The notes under the pieces were generated by a model that saw only the letters and a list, made by a program, of their open reading frames with translations, was not told the DNA's origin and searched no databases. From Pseudomonas jessenii (GTDB taxonomy: Bacteria; Pseudomonadota; Gammaproteobacteria; Pseudomonadales; Pseudomonadaceae), in assembly GCF_002236115.1 (NCBI RefSeq), contig NZ_NIWT01000002.1:620001-684000 (forward strand): 64,000 nucleotides of DNA. Direction: 5' to 3'. Positions within the stretch are counted from its first letter, which is position 1; each line of letters starts with the position of its first letter. A program made the position numbers and the translations under genes. Below, in pieces: positions 38,014 to 47,269 of the stretch.

Positions 38014-39690
38014 ATGAACGCAGCAGCATTGGCGTGTGCACCTTCCGGCACGTCGTGGGACGGCATCGATTGGATCGCCGTGCAACGTCGTGTCAAAGGG
38101 CTGCAAGCGCGTATTGTGAAGGCTGTACAAGACGGCAGGCATAACAAGGCGAGAGCCTTGCAATGGCTGCTGACTCACTCGTTCAGCGGCAAAGCTTTAG
38201 CCGTGAAACGTGTGTCTGAAAACAAAGGCAAAAATACCCCTGGAGTGGACAAGGTCACTTGGAATACGCCTAGGGCCAAGATCGCTGCGATAGCGTCGTT
38301 GAAGCGGCGAGGCTACTCGCCGCTTCCGCTTCGGAGAGTCCTCATTCCGAAGAAAAACGGTAAGACTAGACCTCTCGGAATTCCCGCGATGAAATGCCGG
38401 GCCATGCAGGCGCTTCATTTGCTGGCGCTGGAACCGATAGCGGAAACCACCGCCGACCCGAACTCTTATGGATTCAGGCCGGAACGCTCAACTGCGGATG
38501 CCGCCGCACAGTGCTTTGGTGTGCTGTCACGAAAAGCAAACGCGGAGTGGGTGTTAGAGGGCGACATTCAAGGCTGTTTCGACAATATTAGCCATGACTG
38601 GTTGATCGCCAACATTCCCATGGATAAGGCGATTTTGCAGAAATGGCTCCAGGCCGGTTATGTCTACCAGAATCAACTGTTCCCCAGCCACGCCGGAACC
38701 CCGCAGGGAGGCATCATATCCCCGGTGTTGGCGAACATGACGCTGGATGGGTTGGAAACGATGCTGGCGAAGAAATTTCCCAACGCGAAGTGGACAGCCC
38801 GAAAAATGCGCGTGGTGCGCTATGCAGATGACTTCATCATCACAGGCTGTTCGAAAGAGTGGCTGGAGAATGAAGTCAGGCCCGCTGTGGTTGATTTCTT
38901 GGCAGAGCGTGGACTTGTCCTCTCTCCGGAAAAAACCAAAGTAACGCACATAGGGGACGGGTTCGACTTCCTCGGATGGAACCTGCGCAAGTACAACGGC
39001 AAGCTCCTGATCAAGCCGTCCAAGGCGAACATCGGGGCTCTACTTGCCAAGCTGCGAGAGTTGATCAAGACCAACAAAACGATACGGCAGGCTAACTTGA
39101 TAGGTTTGCTCAACCCGGTTCTACGGGGCTGGGCGAACTATCACAGTCATGTCGTCGCCAAGAAGGTCTTCAACCAGGTGGACAGCGCAGTGTGGGAAAT
39201 GCTCTGGCGATGGGCGGTACGCCGCCACCCTCGCAAGACACGCCGATGGGTGAAGGATCGGTATTTCAAAGTACAAGGGGCGCGTCGATGGGTATTCTCG
39301 TGTGTTGAAAAATCCGCCGATGGTCGGAAGCGTCGGTACACGTTATTGGACGCCTCGGACACGCCAATTGTGCGACATATCAAGATCAAGGCTGCTGCCA
39401 ACCCTCACGACCCTGAATGGGATGAGTACTTCGAATCCCGCTGGGGCAAGAGGATGCTCACTTCCGTAAAAGGTCGAGCCAAGCTGTATCGGGTATGGGT
39501 GCAACAGGGAGGCAGGTGCTGCGCATGCTTCAAGCCGGTGACCAAAGACACACCGTGGCACAGTCGCCATGTTGTGAAGCTGAGTCACGGAGGGACGGAT
39601 GCGGCCGCCAATCTTGAGATTTACCACCTGCGCTGCCCGAGGGATGTGCAATTTGCCAACGTCGACGATGTACAACCGGGTGCCCAATAG
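38014..39690 (+). CDS. ltrA: Group II intron reverse transcriptase/maturase with HNH endonuclease
   Basis: A 558-residue intron-encoded protein. In order: RT-0 and finger region (NTPGVDKVTW; RRVLIPKKNGKTRPLGIP), palm with VRYADDFIITG catalytic aspartates, GTPQGGIISPVLANMTLDGL, thumb and maturase domain X (LLNPVLRGWANYHSHVVAKK), and a C-terminal HNH zinc endonuclease (CCACFKPV; HVVKLSHGGTDAAANLEIYH). The start at 38014 has GGAAGGAG upstream; an in-frame start 31 codons earlier lacks one. All catalytic blocks are intact. Confidence 0.93.
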   Translation: MNAAALACAPSGTSWDGIDWIAVQRRVKGLQARIVKAVQDGRHNKARALQWLLTHSFSGKALAVKRVSENKGKNTPGVDKVTWNTPRAKIAAIASLKRRGYSPLPLRRVLIPKKNGKTRPLGIPAMKCRAMQALHLLALEPIAETTADPNSYGFRPERSTADAAAQCFGVLSRKANAEWVLEGDIQGCFDNISHDWLIANIPMDKAILQKWLQAGYVYQNQLFPSHAGTPQGGIISPVLANMTLDGLETMLAKKFPNAKWTARKMRVVRYADDFIITGCSKEWLENEVRPAVVDFLAERGLVLSPEKTKVTHIGDGFDFLGWNLRKYNGKLLIKPSKANIGALLAKLRELIKTNKTIRQANLIGLLNPVLRGWANYHSHVVAKKVFNQVDSAVWEMLWRWAVRRHPRKTRRWVKDRYFKVQGARRWVFSCVEKSADGRKRRYTLLDASDTPIVRHIKIKAAANPHDPEWDEYFESRWGKRMLTSVKGRAKLYRVWVQQGGRCCACFKPVTKDTPWHSRHVVKLSHGGTDAAANLEIYHLRCPRDVQFANVDDVQPGAQ

Positions 39691-39707
39691 CGCCTTAGTA
39701 GAGGCTT

Positions 39708-39741
39708 GAGCCGTGTGCTGGGAAACTCGCATGCACGGTTC
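39708..39741 (+). ncRNA. Group II intron domain V
   Basis: A 34-base hairpin beginning GAGCCGTGTG and ending GCACGGTTC, with a GAAA loop and the catalytic AGC triad at 39709-39711. Domain VI follows as the stem GACGCGG-gcaa-CCGCGTC with an unpaired A nearby for branching. Confidence 0.85.
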
Positions 39742-39782
39742 TTAGGGGGTTGGACGCGGGCAACCGCGTCTGACTACCCGAC

Positions 39783-40005
39783 AACCAGATCCGGCCGTGG
39801 GCGACGTTCGAACTGGTTGTTCGCTGGCTCGTTAAGCAGCGGCAAACGTGCGGCAGTGAACATGAGTTTGATCCAGACGGCGCGCATGAATGGGCATGAT
39901 CCTTATGCCTACCTCAAAGATGTGCTGACGCGGCTGCCGACGGAACGGGGGAGTGAGCCAGTTGCTGCCGCATCGGCGGATGCTTGCCTGAGTCACGCAA
40001 GGTGA
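39783..40005 (+). pseudogene. IS66 transposase fragment, 3' exon
   Basis: The transposase continues with NQIRPWA, then shifts frame (a base or four are missing near 39800) and goes on as RRSNWLFAGSLSSGKRAAVN and MNGHDPYAYLKDVLTRLPTE before its stop. These are the standard closing words of IS66 TnpC proteins. Because of the frameshift, splicing of the intron would not restore a functional transposase. The IS right end is not clearly identified. Confidence 0.85.
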
Positions 40006-40088
40006 CTTGGCAGGACGCTTGCGGCCCTCCCGATCGAGTCAGGAATGTGGCGGTATTGGAAGGCTGCTGGCACACAAAAAAACCGCTC

Positions 40089-40094
40089 TATAAT
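40089..40094 (+). promoter_or_regulatory. Possible -10 box for cap15
   Basis: A consensus TATAAT 74 bases before the cap15 start. No good -35 lies at the expected distance, so an activator or an extended contact may be needed, or the match is chance. Confidence 0.3.
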
Positions 40095-40167
40095 GCCCCC
40101 CCCAGAGTGTGCGCCAGTTATGCATAACGGTGTACTGTGGCTGCTGGCTTGTTGCAGAGGTGTGTTC

Positions 40168-40818
40168 ATGTATCAGGTGCTTGGTATTCAAAAATGTCTC
40201 GGTTACTTCGCCCTATTGTGCTTCATCGTTTTCGGGGTGCTGAGCTTCTGGCGCCTGCCTGAGGTGTTCAGTGACTTTTCAGCTTTTTGGTCTGTAGCCA
40301 AAGTAGCGGTAGGTGTTGCAACGGTTGTCCTGCTTGGCGTGGGTCAGACACCTATGTTCCCCTGGATCTGCAAGCTGCCCTTGGTCCGGAAGTTTTTCCC
40401 TCCCATTGATGGAGACTGGCTGGTAACCATCCGGTCGAACTGGAATGTGGTCAGGCAGTTAACGGGGCAACCGGCTGGCGATGCGCTTTTCGACAAGCAG
40501 GGCAAGGTCACCATCACATCCCGCCTGTTCAGCGTGCGGATGAAGTTTCAGTCTGATGATAAGTACTCAAAGTCGAGCACTACGATCGTGGGCGTACGGC
40601 GCGATCCAGAGCACGGAACCATTGAACTCAACTACTCATACCTTAACGTCACCCGGAATCCGGAGGTAACGGATAGCGGCTGCCATCATGGTTCGGCGCG
40701 AGTGGAGGTTCATGACGAGAATGGGGGGGTAACTCTTGATGGGGAGTACTGGACGAATCGGAACTGGAACAAGGGCTTGAATACAGCGGGTATGATTTTC
40801 TTTGAGCGACTGAAGTGA
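40168..40818 (+). CDS. cap15: CBASS effector Cap15 (two membrane helices plus beta-barrel)
   Basis: A 216-residue protein with two N-terminal membrane helices (near 9-27, GYFALLCFIVFGVLSFW, and 42-60, VAKVAVGVATVVLLGVG) and a C-terminal strand-rich domain (IDGDWLVTIRSNWN; GTIELNYSYLNVTRNPEV; LDGEYWTNRNWNKGLNTAGM). This matches the SMODS-associating 2TM beta-strand effector, Cap15. In known systems a cyclic dinucleotide binds the barrel and the protein assembles and disrupts the inner membrane, killing the infected cell. The ATG at 40168 has an AGAGG site. It lies 522 bases before the CD-NTase gene on the same strand, wider than usual. Confidence 0.82.
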   Translation: MYQVLGIQKCLGYFALLCFIVFGVLSFWRLPEVFSDFSAFWSVAKVAVGVATVVLLGVGQTPMFPWICKLPLVRKFFPPIDGDWLVTIRSNWNVVRQLTGQPAGDALFDKQGKVTITSRLFSVRMKFQSDDKYSKSSTTIVGVRRDPEHGTIELNYSYLNVTRNPEVTDSGCHHGSARVEVHDENGGVTLDGEYWTNRNWNKGLNTAGMIFFERLK

Positions 40819-41340
40819 GTTAGTCGCTGCCTTGGCGCCTTCGCCAGGCCAGCTTGGATGGGCCGATCATAAAATTTGGTTACCCCTCTCTTTCTGGCGC
40901 CTATTCGAAGCACTTTTCGAGGGGGAGGCGCTCGGCTGGAGCTCCCTCCTTAACAGGGGCGGATTCCAGGAGCGAACTGTGGGGTTGCCGGGAGCATTCG
41001 GTTATCGGCACTTCGCCTGAAGCCGTCATAATCAAGGTGCTGCTCCCAGCGCATTGCTCTCAGGGTCTTAGCCACAACCTAGTACAGCCAACGTGTGGCG
41101 ATTACACAATATGTGGTGTTTTTTGCCTATGTTGCCCCATGTATTGCACAAGATGTAGGTGTCTGGCAGTATTGGATCCAGCTTGTGTCCGCTTCGCTAC
41201 AGTTGCGCGCTATTTGGCTACGAATCCATTGCCGGTTTGTGGCAGCACGGAAGAGGTTGGTTCTTGGGAAAGGGTTCCCATCGCGAGGGTTAGCATGAAG
41301 ACAGGCACGGTGCTCACTAGCCATCGACTGGAGATGTTTC
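40819..41340 (+). other. Gap between cap15 and the CD-NTase gene
   Basis: About 520 bases with no convincing gene. An open frame from 40854 runs on into the CD-NTase gene but has no recognisable content. The gap may hold a separate promoter for the CD-NTase-cap2-cap3 unit. Confidence 0.4.
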
Positions 41341-42519
41341 ATGCCCAACCTGAGCCCCTTGCTGTACACCACCAAAGACCGTCCCGATGGCGACGGAACA
41401 GTCGCCGATCACCCGACATTTCTGAAGTCCCTGGATCTCACGACCGACGAGAAGCAGAAGATCGACGCGGCGCGGAAGGACATTCGCCAAGCACTACGTG
41501 ATGGCCTACCCCAAGCCTTGCGGGACCAAGGTTACGAAGGTGAGACGTGTGAGCCGAAGTTTTACATCCAAGGCTCCTGGGCGTACAAGACGCTGAATCG
41601 CCCGTGCCAGACTCCGCCGCAACAGTCTGATGTTGACGACGGGGTGTACCTACCGCTGAGCATCATGAAGGAGGAGGAAAAGCCCCACCTGGCGATTGAT
41701 GACTTCTTTGATGCGGTGCGCGAGGTGCTGAAGCCGTTGTGCGACGTCAACGGTTGGTCGCTGGAGCGCAAACCCAACTGCATGCGGGTCGTGATCTCGA
41801 CTTACGCACATATCGACCTGCCGCTCTATGCGATCCCTGATGTGCAGTACATGCTCTTGAAGGCGGGTATGGAAGCGCGTGGCGTTCCAGTCATGGACGG
41901 TATCAATGCCACTGCCGCCACCCAGAGCTGGAAGAAGCTCCCGTCCGACAAGATCTTGCTCGCGTGCGATCGTGGCTGGATCAAGTCCGACCCTCTGGCG
42001 ATGAAGGAGTGGTTCGAGTTGGAGGTGCAGGACAAGGGCGAACAGTTGCGCCGGGTGATCCGCTACATTAAGGGATTCCGTGATCAGCACTGGGATGATA
42101 AAGGGCCTAGCTCAATTCTGCTGATGGCGGCCGCCTGCCCACTCTTCGAACTCGAGAGCAAGCGCGATGACCAGGCACTGCTCAACGTAGTGAGGGGCAT
42201 CCCAAAGGCCCTGCGAGATGGCGTTCTAAGCCCGATTGATTCCAAGGTTTACCTCACGGCCGCGATGTCCGAGGATGAGCTCCAAGCGGCGGCGGAGAAG
42301 TTTGAAACGTTCGAGAAGTACCTTGATGCTGCGATCAACGCGAGCTCTGAGGCAAAGGTGTCAGCTTGTCGCTGGATGCGGGAGATGTTGGGTGATCGTT
42401 TCCCGAACCGGCCGGATCTGATTGATGACAAGCCTGTGGCAGCGCTGCCAGCGGCGATGGCGGCTGTTGATCCGGAGCCCGGCGAACTGGAAATGCTGAA
42501 ACGTTCGAAGTCGGGTTGA
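41341..42519 (+). CDS. CBASS cyclic-oligonucleotide synthase (CD-NTase)
   Basis: A 392-residue DncV-like nucleotidyltransferase that makes a cyclic nucleotide alarm signal on phage infection. The active site is visible: G78-S79 in IQGSWAYKTL, metal aspartates D97 and D99 in QSDVDDGVYLPL, and a third at D159 (YAHIDLPLYAIP). The protein ends in RSKSG; a C-terminal glycine is what Cap2 conjugates to targets in type II CBASS. GGAG stands seven bases before the ATG. cap2 follows six bases after the stop. The nucleotide product cannot be read from sequence. Confidence 0.88.
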   Translation: MPNLSPLLYTTKDRPDGDGTVADHPTFLKSLDLTTDEKQKIDAARKDIRQALRDGLPQALRDQGYEGETCEPKFYIQGSWAYKTLNRPCQTPPQQSDVDDGVYLPLSIMKEEEKPHLAIDDFFDAVREVLKPLCDVNGWSLERKPNCMRVVISTYAHIDLPLYAIPDVQYMLLKAGMEARGVPVMDGINATAATQSWKKLPSDKILLACDRGWIKSDPLAMKEWFELEVQDKGEQLRRVIRYIKGFRDQHWDDKGPSSILLMAAACPLFELESKRDDQALLNVVRGIPKALRDGVLSPIDSKVYLTAAMSEDELQAAAEKFETFEKYLDAAINASSEAKVSACRWMREMLGDRFPNRPDLIDDKPVAALPAAMAAVDPEPGELEMLKRSKSG

Positions 42520-42525
42520 TGGTCA

Positions 42526-44157
42526 ATGGTGATCCCTCAGCTGCTGCAATCAATTAAGCCCCTGGGATTCCGTCGTAAGAAATCCCAGGACGTTTCGGGC
42601 TACCTGGCAGTGGAAGGCGCGCTGGAGACGCGCTTTGGTTTGGTGCCGTGCGACGTATTCATTGACCGCGAGCTTCGTTCGTTCCCGACGATCATTCTCC
42701 AGCAACCGTTGTCGGAGCTTCTGCTTCCTTTTGCGCCGCATGTTGGGCCGGATGGTTTTCTTTGCTATGTAGCGGAGGGGACAGTCGTGTTTGACATGTA
42801 CAGACCTATCAGCCAAACGATCGCTGCCCTGAAGCGGGCGGCGGTCGTTCTCGATCAGATCATGGCCAAAGAGCGGGTGGATGATCTGGAGGAGGAATTC
42901 TTCGCGTTCTGGCGTGGTGACTACTGCTATACCGACATCGAGAGGCCTGAATCTGGCGAAGTCGCGGCGCTGAGTCTGGGTAAAGGGCAGGGGCTCGTTT
43001 TCACCGATGATCTGGCACGCGCAGAATCAAAGTTTGCTTACCGAGCAGGTCGCGTCGAGGCGCTCCTTGGAGTCACGGCAAAAATCACGACGAAGGTTCC
43101 TCCTCGTCCTTTGATTGGTGCCTGGCCGCCAAAGACTGTCGGTGAACTTCTAGACTGGCAATCGAAACTGGATCCTCCATGTCGCCGGAAGATCCTGGCC
43201 CGAATCATCAAGGCCTACCGTGCTGACAAGCAAGCCATTGTCGTAGTTATTGACGCACCTACGATCCAGTATGGGTTTCTCGTGACAGATCTTCAGAAAT
43301 ACAAACGCACATCCAAGGCGGATCAGGGTGCTCCTATCTTCGAAGCGCCTATTGAGTTGATGCAGATGGTCAGGATGGACGATCGATATATTGTAGGGCG
43401 CAACATTCCTGGGCAGAAAACGCTCGCAGGCAAGAAGATTGCGTTGGTTGGCTGCGGAACCATTGGCGGCTACCTTGCGGACTTGCTGGTTAAGGCGGGT
43501 GCCGGCACGGGCGGTGGTGAGTTGCAACTGATCGACAATCAGAAGCTTGCTCCTGGGAATATCGGACGTCACCGACTCGGCGCCAATCGGTTAGAACTGA
43601 ACAAGGCGCAAGGGTTAGTCACAGAGTTGAAAATCGGGATGCCCTCAGCAAACGTCAGGGCCCTCCCGGAGGACGCCTTTTCGGTCAACCTTGCAGGGTT
43701 CGACCTGATCATCGATGCGACCGGTGAGCAGGGCCTCGGGAACTGGCTGGCTGGTCAACAAGCGAATGGTAGTCTGCCGAATGGCGGATGGCAGACTCCG
43801 CTCCTTCATGTCTGGATTGAAGGTTCTGGTGAGGCAGTGCGGGCGCTTCTCAAGCAGCATCGGTCTGAGGGCTGTTACCGCTGCTTATGCGATTACGAAG
43901 CCGAGCAGCGGTTCCTTTCAGTAGCCGGAGGTGTGCGTCCGATCCTCGCTGGAGGAGGCTGTGAGGGACAGTACGTGGCGTACCCTGCATCGGTGTCTGT
44001 TCAGGCAGCAGCGTTAGGCCTGGATGCTGCTTTGGCTTGGGTAGGGGCCACGTTGTGGGCTCCCTTATCCACTCGCGTCATCAGCCGGGCGCATGATCCT
44101 GCCACGGGGGATGTCACGATCCTTCCACGACCAGGGTGCCCCGCATGCGGTTCATAA
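42526..44157 (+). CDS. cap2: CBASS Cap2, E1-E2 ubiquitin-transfer-like protein
   Basis: A 543-residue fusion. An N-terminal E2-like domain (about 1-130) has a candidate catalytic C80 in [11 protein letters not shown]. The C-terminal E1-like adenylation domain has a Rossmann loop [12 protein letters not shown] (308-319), [20 protein letters not shown] and a candidate E1 cysteine C479 (GGGCEGQY). In known type II CBASS, Cap2 links the C-terminal glycine of the CD-NTase to cell targets and so primes it. It lies between the CD-NTase and cap3 and overlaps cap3 by 13 bases. Confidence 0.88.
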   Translation: MVIPQLLQSIKPLGFRRKKSQDVSGYLAVEGALETRFGLVPCDVFIDRELRSFPTIILQQPLSELLLPFAPHVGPDGFLCYVAEGTVVFDMYRPISQTIAALKRAAVVLDQIMAKERVDDLEEEFFAFWRGDYCYTDIERPESGEVAALSLGKGQGLVFTDDLARAESKFAYRAGRVEALLGVTAKITTKVPPRPLIGAWPPKTVGELLDWQSKLDPPCRRKILARIIKAYRADKQAIVVVIDAPTIQYGFLVTDLQKYKRTSKADQGAPIFEAPIELMQMVRMDDRYIVGRNIPGQKTLAGKKIALVGCGTIGGYLADLLVKAGAGTGGGELQLIDNQKLAPGNIGRHRLGANRLELNKAQGLVTELKIGMPSANVRALPEDAFSVNLAGFDLIIDATGEQGLGNWLAGQQANGSLPNGGWQTPLLHVWIEGSGEAVRALLKQHRSEGCYRCLCDYEAEQRFLSVAGGVRPILAGGGCEGQYVAYPASVSVQAAALGLDAALAWVGATLWAPLSTRVISRAHDPATGDVTILPRPGCPACGS

Positions 44158-44624
44158 ACGCCTGGAAAGATCCAGCCAGCGAACGGCTTGTGTATTTCGC
44201 TCCACAGGTGATCGAAGTCTTCGAGCGGTACATCCAAGGCGAGAACGACGCAGAGGCGGGCGGCATTCTGCTTGGTCATGTTCGTGGTATCCACCTGGAG
44301 ATCCTAGAGGCCACGGTACCCACGCCAAAGGATCGTCGGCTGAAGTACTTTTTCGAGCGCTTGCTCGATGGCCATCAAGGCATCGCCGAACGCCGGTGGC
44401 GAGATAGCAACGGGCTGGTCAGGTATGTCGGGGAGTGGCACACGCACCCTGAAGATCATCCGACGCCATCTGGCCTGGATATCAGCGAGTGGCAGAAGCT
44501 TGCGGCCTCTCGGAGAGATGGGAGGCCTATGTTGGCAGCGATTGTTGGGCGGCAGGACTTACGCGTGGAGTACATGCTGTCGGATGGAGCGAGGCACCGC
44601 TTGTACCCCTTCAGCGGGCAGTAG
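44145..44624 (+). CDS. cap3: CBASS Cap3, JAB/MPN deconjugating isopeptidase
   Basis: A 159-residue JAMM metalloprotease. The catalytic glutamate is E38 (EAGGILLGHVRG), and the zinc-site motif is EWHTHPEDHPTPSGLD, with H99, H101 and D112. In type II CBASS, Cap3 removes the CD-NTase from targets and limits the response. The ATG at 44145 (AGGG upstream) is preferred to a GTG three codons earlier. Last gene of the CBASS unit; about 1 kb of degraded sequence follows. Confidence 0.9.
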   Translation: MRFINAWKDPASERLVYFAPQVIEVFERYIQGENDAEAGGILLGHVRGIHLEILEATVPTPKDRRLKYFFERLLDGHQGIAERRWRDSNGLVRYVGEWHTHPEDHPTPSGLDISEWQKLAASRRDGRPMLAAIVGRQDLRVEYMLSDGARHRLYPFSGQ

Positions 44625-44803
44625 CTGTGTAACTGAACGCGATACCCATCACCTGAGTAGTCCATGTCGGAAGCGGTGATGCGGACTCGAAGGTCAGTGT
44701 ACTCATGGAGTAACCAAGTGTGCGGGAAGTGCAGCCTACATCTCCACTTACTTCATGTCGCGTCCGCTACCTTCGTGCCTGAAGGTTGCAAATTAAGATC
44801 AGC

Positions 44804-45395
44804 TCACCTCTCGTAAGAGGTTCTTTGGCGCGCGGATGGCCTAGGTCTTCTTTGGAAGGTTGGGGAGTCAATTGCCTGGCCCTTCAGTGAGACGGGATAG
44901 ATCTTCTTCAGGCCCGAATGCATGTAGATCATCAGCGGCGTGTCGGCTACCGCCGTGGGCGCGAGTAGCACTTGTGTGACCCGTTGCTGCGCCTCGTCTT
45001 TCGTCAGCAATTTCGCGGTTGTCTGGATCCTGCACAGGCCCTCACGGTACTCGAACCACCGTGGAGCATTTCCATACTGAGCATCCACTCAGGAGACTTC
45101 CAAGTGCTTTTCGCCGACGCGTGTCCGAGTGATGATAGGAAGAAATTTTGCCGTGCTTGTGGTGCGTATCTCGTCGAGGTAGGTCGATACCACGGTGGTG
45201 CCATCCGGCACCCCATTGGTACGTGAAAGAGGCGCAGGCAGGAAGCCGGAGCCCCTGATGGCGTCAATAAGGCCGTTGATCGCCCGGAAGTCGTTTTCTT
45301 CCTCATCGAGCGCGACCTCTTCTGCCTCTTTCGCATCCGCGCGGTGGCGCAGCGGCGGAGGATGCGTTCAAAGCTTAGGGGCAGGGCAGACCAAT
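44804..45395 (-). pseudogene. Broken gene of unknown family between CBASS and Gabija
   Basis: One minus-strand frame is protein-like over about 190 codons but is cut by a TGA at about 45092: DAKEAEEVALDEEENDFRAI and TYLDEIRTTSTAKFLPIITR before it, RWFEYREGLCRIQTTAKLLT and QVLLAPTAVADTPLMIYMHS after it. No start codon fits the upstream part. The second half alone could make a 94-residue protein from 45088. I do not recognise it; it is perhaps the remnant of another cargo system. The rest of 44625-45610 shows nothing convincing. Confidence 0.45.
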
Positions 45396-45610
45396 GAGGT
45401 CTGGTTCAATATATGGAAAAAAAGCAAGGTGGCGATGCAACTAAGGCAGCTTCTGAATAGGGGATGAGATTATGGTCTTTGCACTCGGGCCAACCTTCTC
45501 CGTAGGTTAGTATTCGTTGCCATTCGTCATATGGACAGCCGGCGCTACCCAAGGTACCGTTCAATCGCCGTGGCGATGCGCCATCACGACGATGTCTAGA
45601 GGGATTTAGA

Positions 45611-47269
45611 GTGCACGTTAAATCGATCAAGCTGATCAACTTCAAAAAATTCCGCGACGAACTTCTAGAGTTCAACGACGACGTCAATATTTTCGTCGGC
45701 GACAACAATGCCGGTAAAAGCACAATCCTGGAAGCAATGGAAATTGTGCTCAATTACAACCATCGCGGACGGCCCTTCAACGGCGAATTCTCCCCTGATC
45801 TTTTCAATCAAGACGCAGTCACTCGGTTTCTCGCCTCCGACTTGAGCTCCAAGCACCTGCCCAGTCTGATCATTGAGGCCTACATTGACGGTGTGCCTGA
45901 GTACCGAGGCTCGAACAACAGCCTCAAGGCTGACGCCCAGGGCGTCGTGGTACAAGCCTGTTTCGACCCGTCGCTGGAGGCTGTGTACGAGAGCCACCTG
46001 CTGACCAAGCCGAACATCACCAGCATTCCGATCGAGTTCTATAAGGTGGAATGGCTCGATTTCGGCTGGAACCCGATAAAGCCGATAGCCAAGAAGTTCA
46101 AGGCGCTGTACATCGACCCCACACGCATCCACCCCACCATGGGGAAGAACCAGTACATATCGAGCATCCTCAACACCGCGTTGGCGAAGGAAGAGCTCGT
46201 CAAGCTGACCCTCAATTATCGTGAAAACCTGCAGGTGTTTAACAACTCCGGGGAGGTCAAGACGGTTAACGCCAGCCTTGATTCGGATCACCTCATCACT
46301 GATAGCAAGCTCACCATTGCAGCAAGTACGTTACCAGTAGGTTCCATACAGACCGGCCTGCAGCTTGAGGTCGATGATGTGCCGTTTCACTTCATAGGCA
46401 AGGGTGAACAGAGCAATGTGCAGATCAAACTGGCCATTCAGAACAAATCCCACGACATCGATCTGGTGATGATGGAGGAGCCCGAAAACCATCTGTCTCA
46501 CACCAATCTGAACAAGCTGGTGCACTACATCGAAACCCAGCGGGGCGACAAGCAGCTGTTCCTGACCACCCACAGCTCGTATGTGTTGAACAAGCTGAGT
46601 ATCGACAAGATTTGCCTTGTGCAGTCAGGGTACAAAAGGCTGCACACGCTAGACCCCAAAGTGGTAAAGACCCTCAAGCGTCTCCCTGGCTACGACACCT
46701 TGCGGGTGGCACTGTCGGGCAAGGTCATCCTGGTCGAGGGGCCGTCGGATGAACTGGTGCTCAAGAAAATCTACCAGCGAAAACATAACCGACTGCCTGA
46801 GCAGGACGGGATCGATATCATCGTGGTGCGAGGTGTGGGGTTCAAGACGTTCATCGAGGTGGGCAAGGAGATCGGCACCAAGATCCATGTGCTCAGGGAT
46901 AATGATGGCGACTATAACGGTAACGTTGTGCAAGGACGTCTGGAATACGCGGCGTTCCCTAACATCCAGCTGTTCTCGTCGATGAACAACGCCGAATTTT
47001 CGCTTGAGCCTGCGATGATTTATGCCAACGCAATTGACATCAAGACCCTTGACGCTTTCGCGAAGGAAGTCTTGTCGACGGAAACCTTCAATATTTACAA
47101 TACAGAGGTCACTCTGGAGGATCGAAGGGAGAATCTGATCCGTTGGTTCAAAAGCGTAAAGGGCAACGGTAAAGGCGCTCGAAAGGTCGATTCGGCGGTC
47201 AAACTGTTCGATGGCGCCCTGGACTTCAAGTACCCAGTCTTCCTGGACGAGGTGCTCGATTTTGCCTAA
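45611..47269 (+). CDS. gajA: Gabija GajA, OLD-family ATPase-nuclease
   Basis: A 552-residue protein. The N-terminal ABC-type ATPase has Walker A GDNNAGKST (30-38), Walker B DLVMMEEPENHL and FLTTHSSYVL. The C-terminal TOPRIM nuclease has GKVILVEGPSDELVLKKIY and the metal motif RDNDGD. In known Gabija, GajA is a DNA nuclease held off by nucleotides and released when phage replication drains them. GTG start with GAGGG upstream. Its end overlaps gajB by eight bases. Confidence 0.9.
   Translation: MHVKSIKLINFKKFRDELLEFNDDVNIFVGDNNAGKSTILEAMEIVLNYNHRGRPFNGEFSPDLFNQDAVTRFLASDLSSKHLPSLIIEAYIDGVPEYRGSNNSLKADAQGVVVQACFDPSLEAVYESHLLTKPNITSIPIEFYKVEWLDFGWNPIKPIAKKFKALYIDPTRIHPTMGKNQYISSILNTALAKEELVKLTLNYRENLQVFNNSGEVKTVNASLDSDHLITDSKLTIAASTLPVGSIQTGLQLEVDDVPFHFIGKGEQSNVQIKLAIQNKSHDIDLVMMEEPENHLSHTNLNKLVHYIETQRGDKQLFLTTHSSYVLNKLSIDKICLVQSGYKRLHTLDPKVVKTLKRLPGYDTLRVALSGKVILVEGPSDELVLKKIYQRKHNRLPEQDGIDIIVVRGVGFKTFIEVGKEIGTKIHVLRDNDGDYNGNVVQGRLEYAAFPNIQLFSSMNNAEFSLEPAMIYANAIDIKTLDAFAKEVLSTETFNIYNTEVTLEDRRENLIRWFKSVKGNGKGARKVDSAVKLFDGALDFKYPVFLDEVLDFA

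Larger units (their letters stand above)
37437..39782 (+). mobile_element. Group II intron, apparently complete
   Basis: A 2,346-base retroelement inserted in an IS66 transposase gene. The 5' end is GTGCGAC, matching the GUGYG rule; the 3' end is AC (AY rule). Joining 37436 to 39783 restores the transposase words NNAVE-NQIRPW. The last seven exon bases AGTCGAA (37430-37436) are perfectly complementary to TTCGACT at 37727-37733, a convincing IBS1-EBS1 pair. A full reverse transcriptase gene, a 34-base domain V and a domain VI hairpin are present. It could still splice and move. Confidence 0.9.

Noticed and set aside
40854..41501. 215-codon plus-strand frame before the CD-NTase gene
   Set aside because: Overlaps the certain CD-NTase start by 160 bases in another frame and has no recognisable motif. 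The gap itself is reported as a finding.
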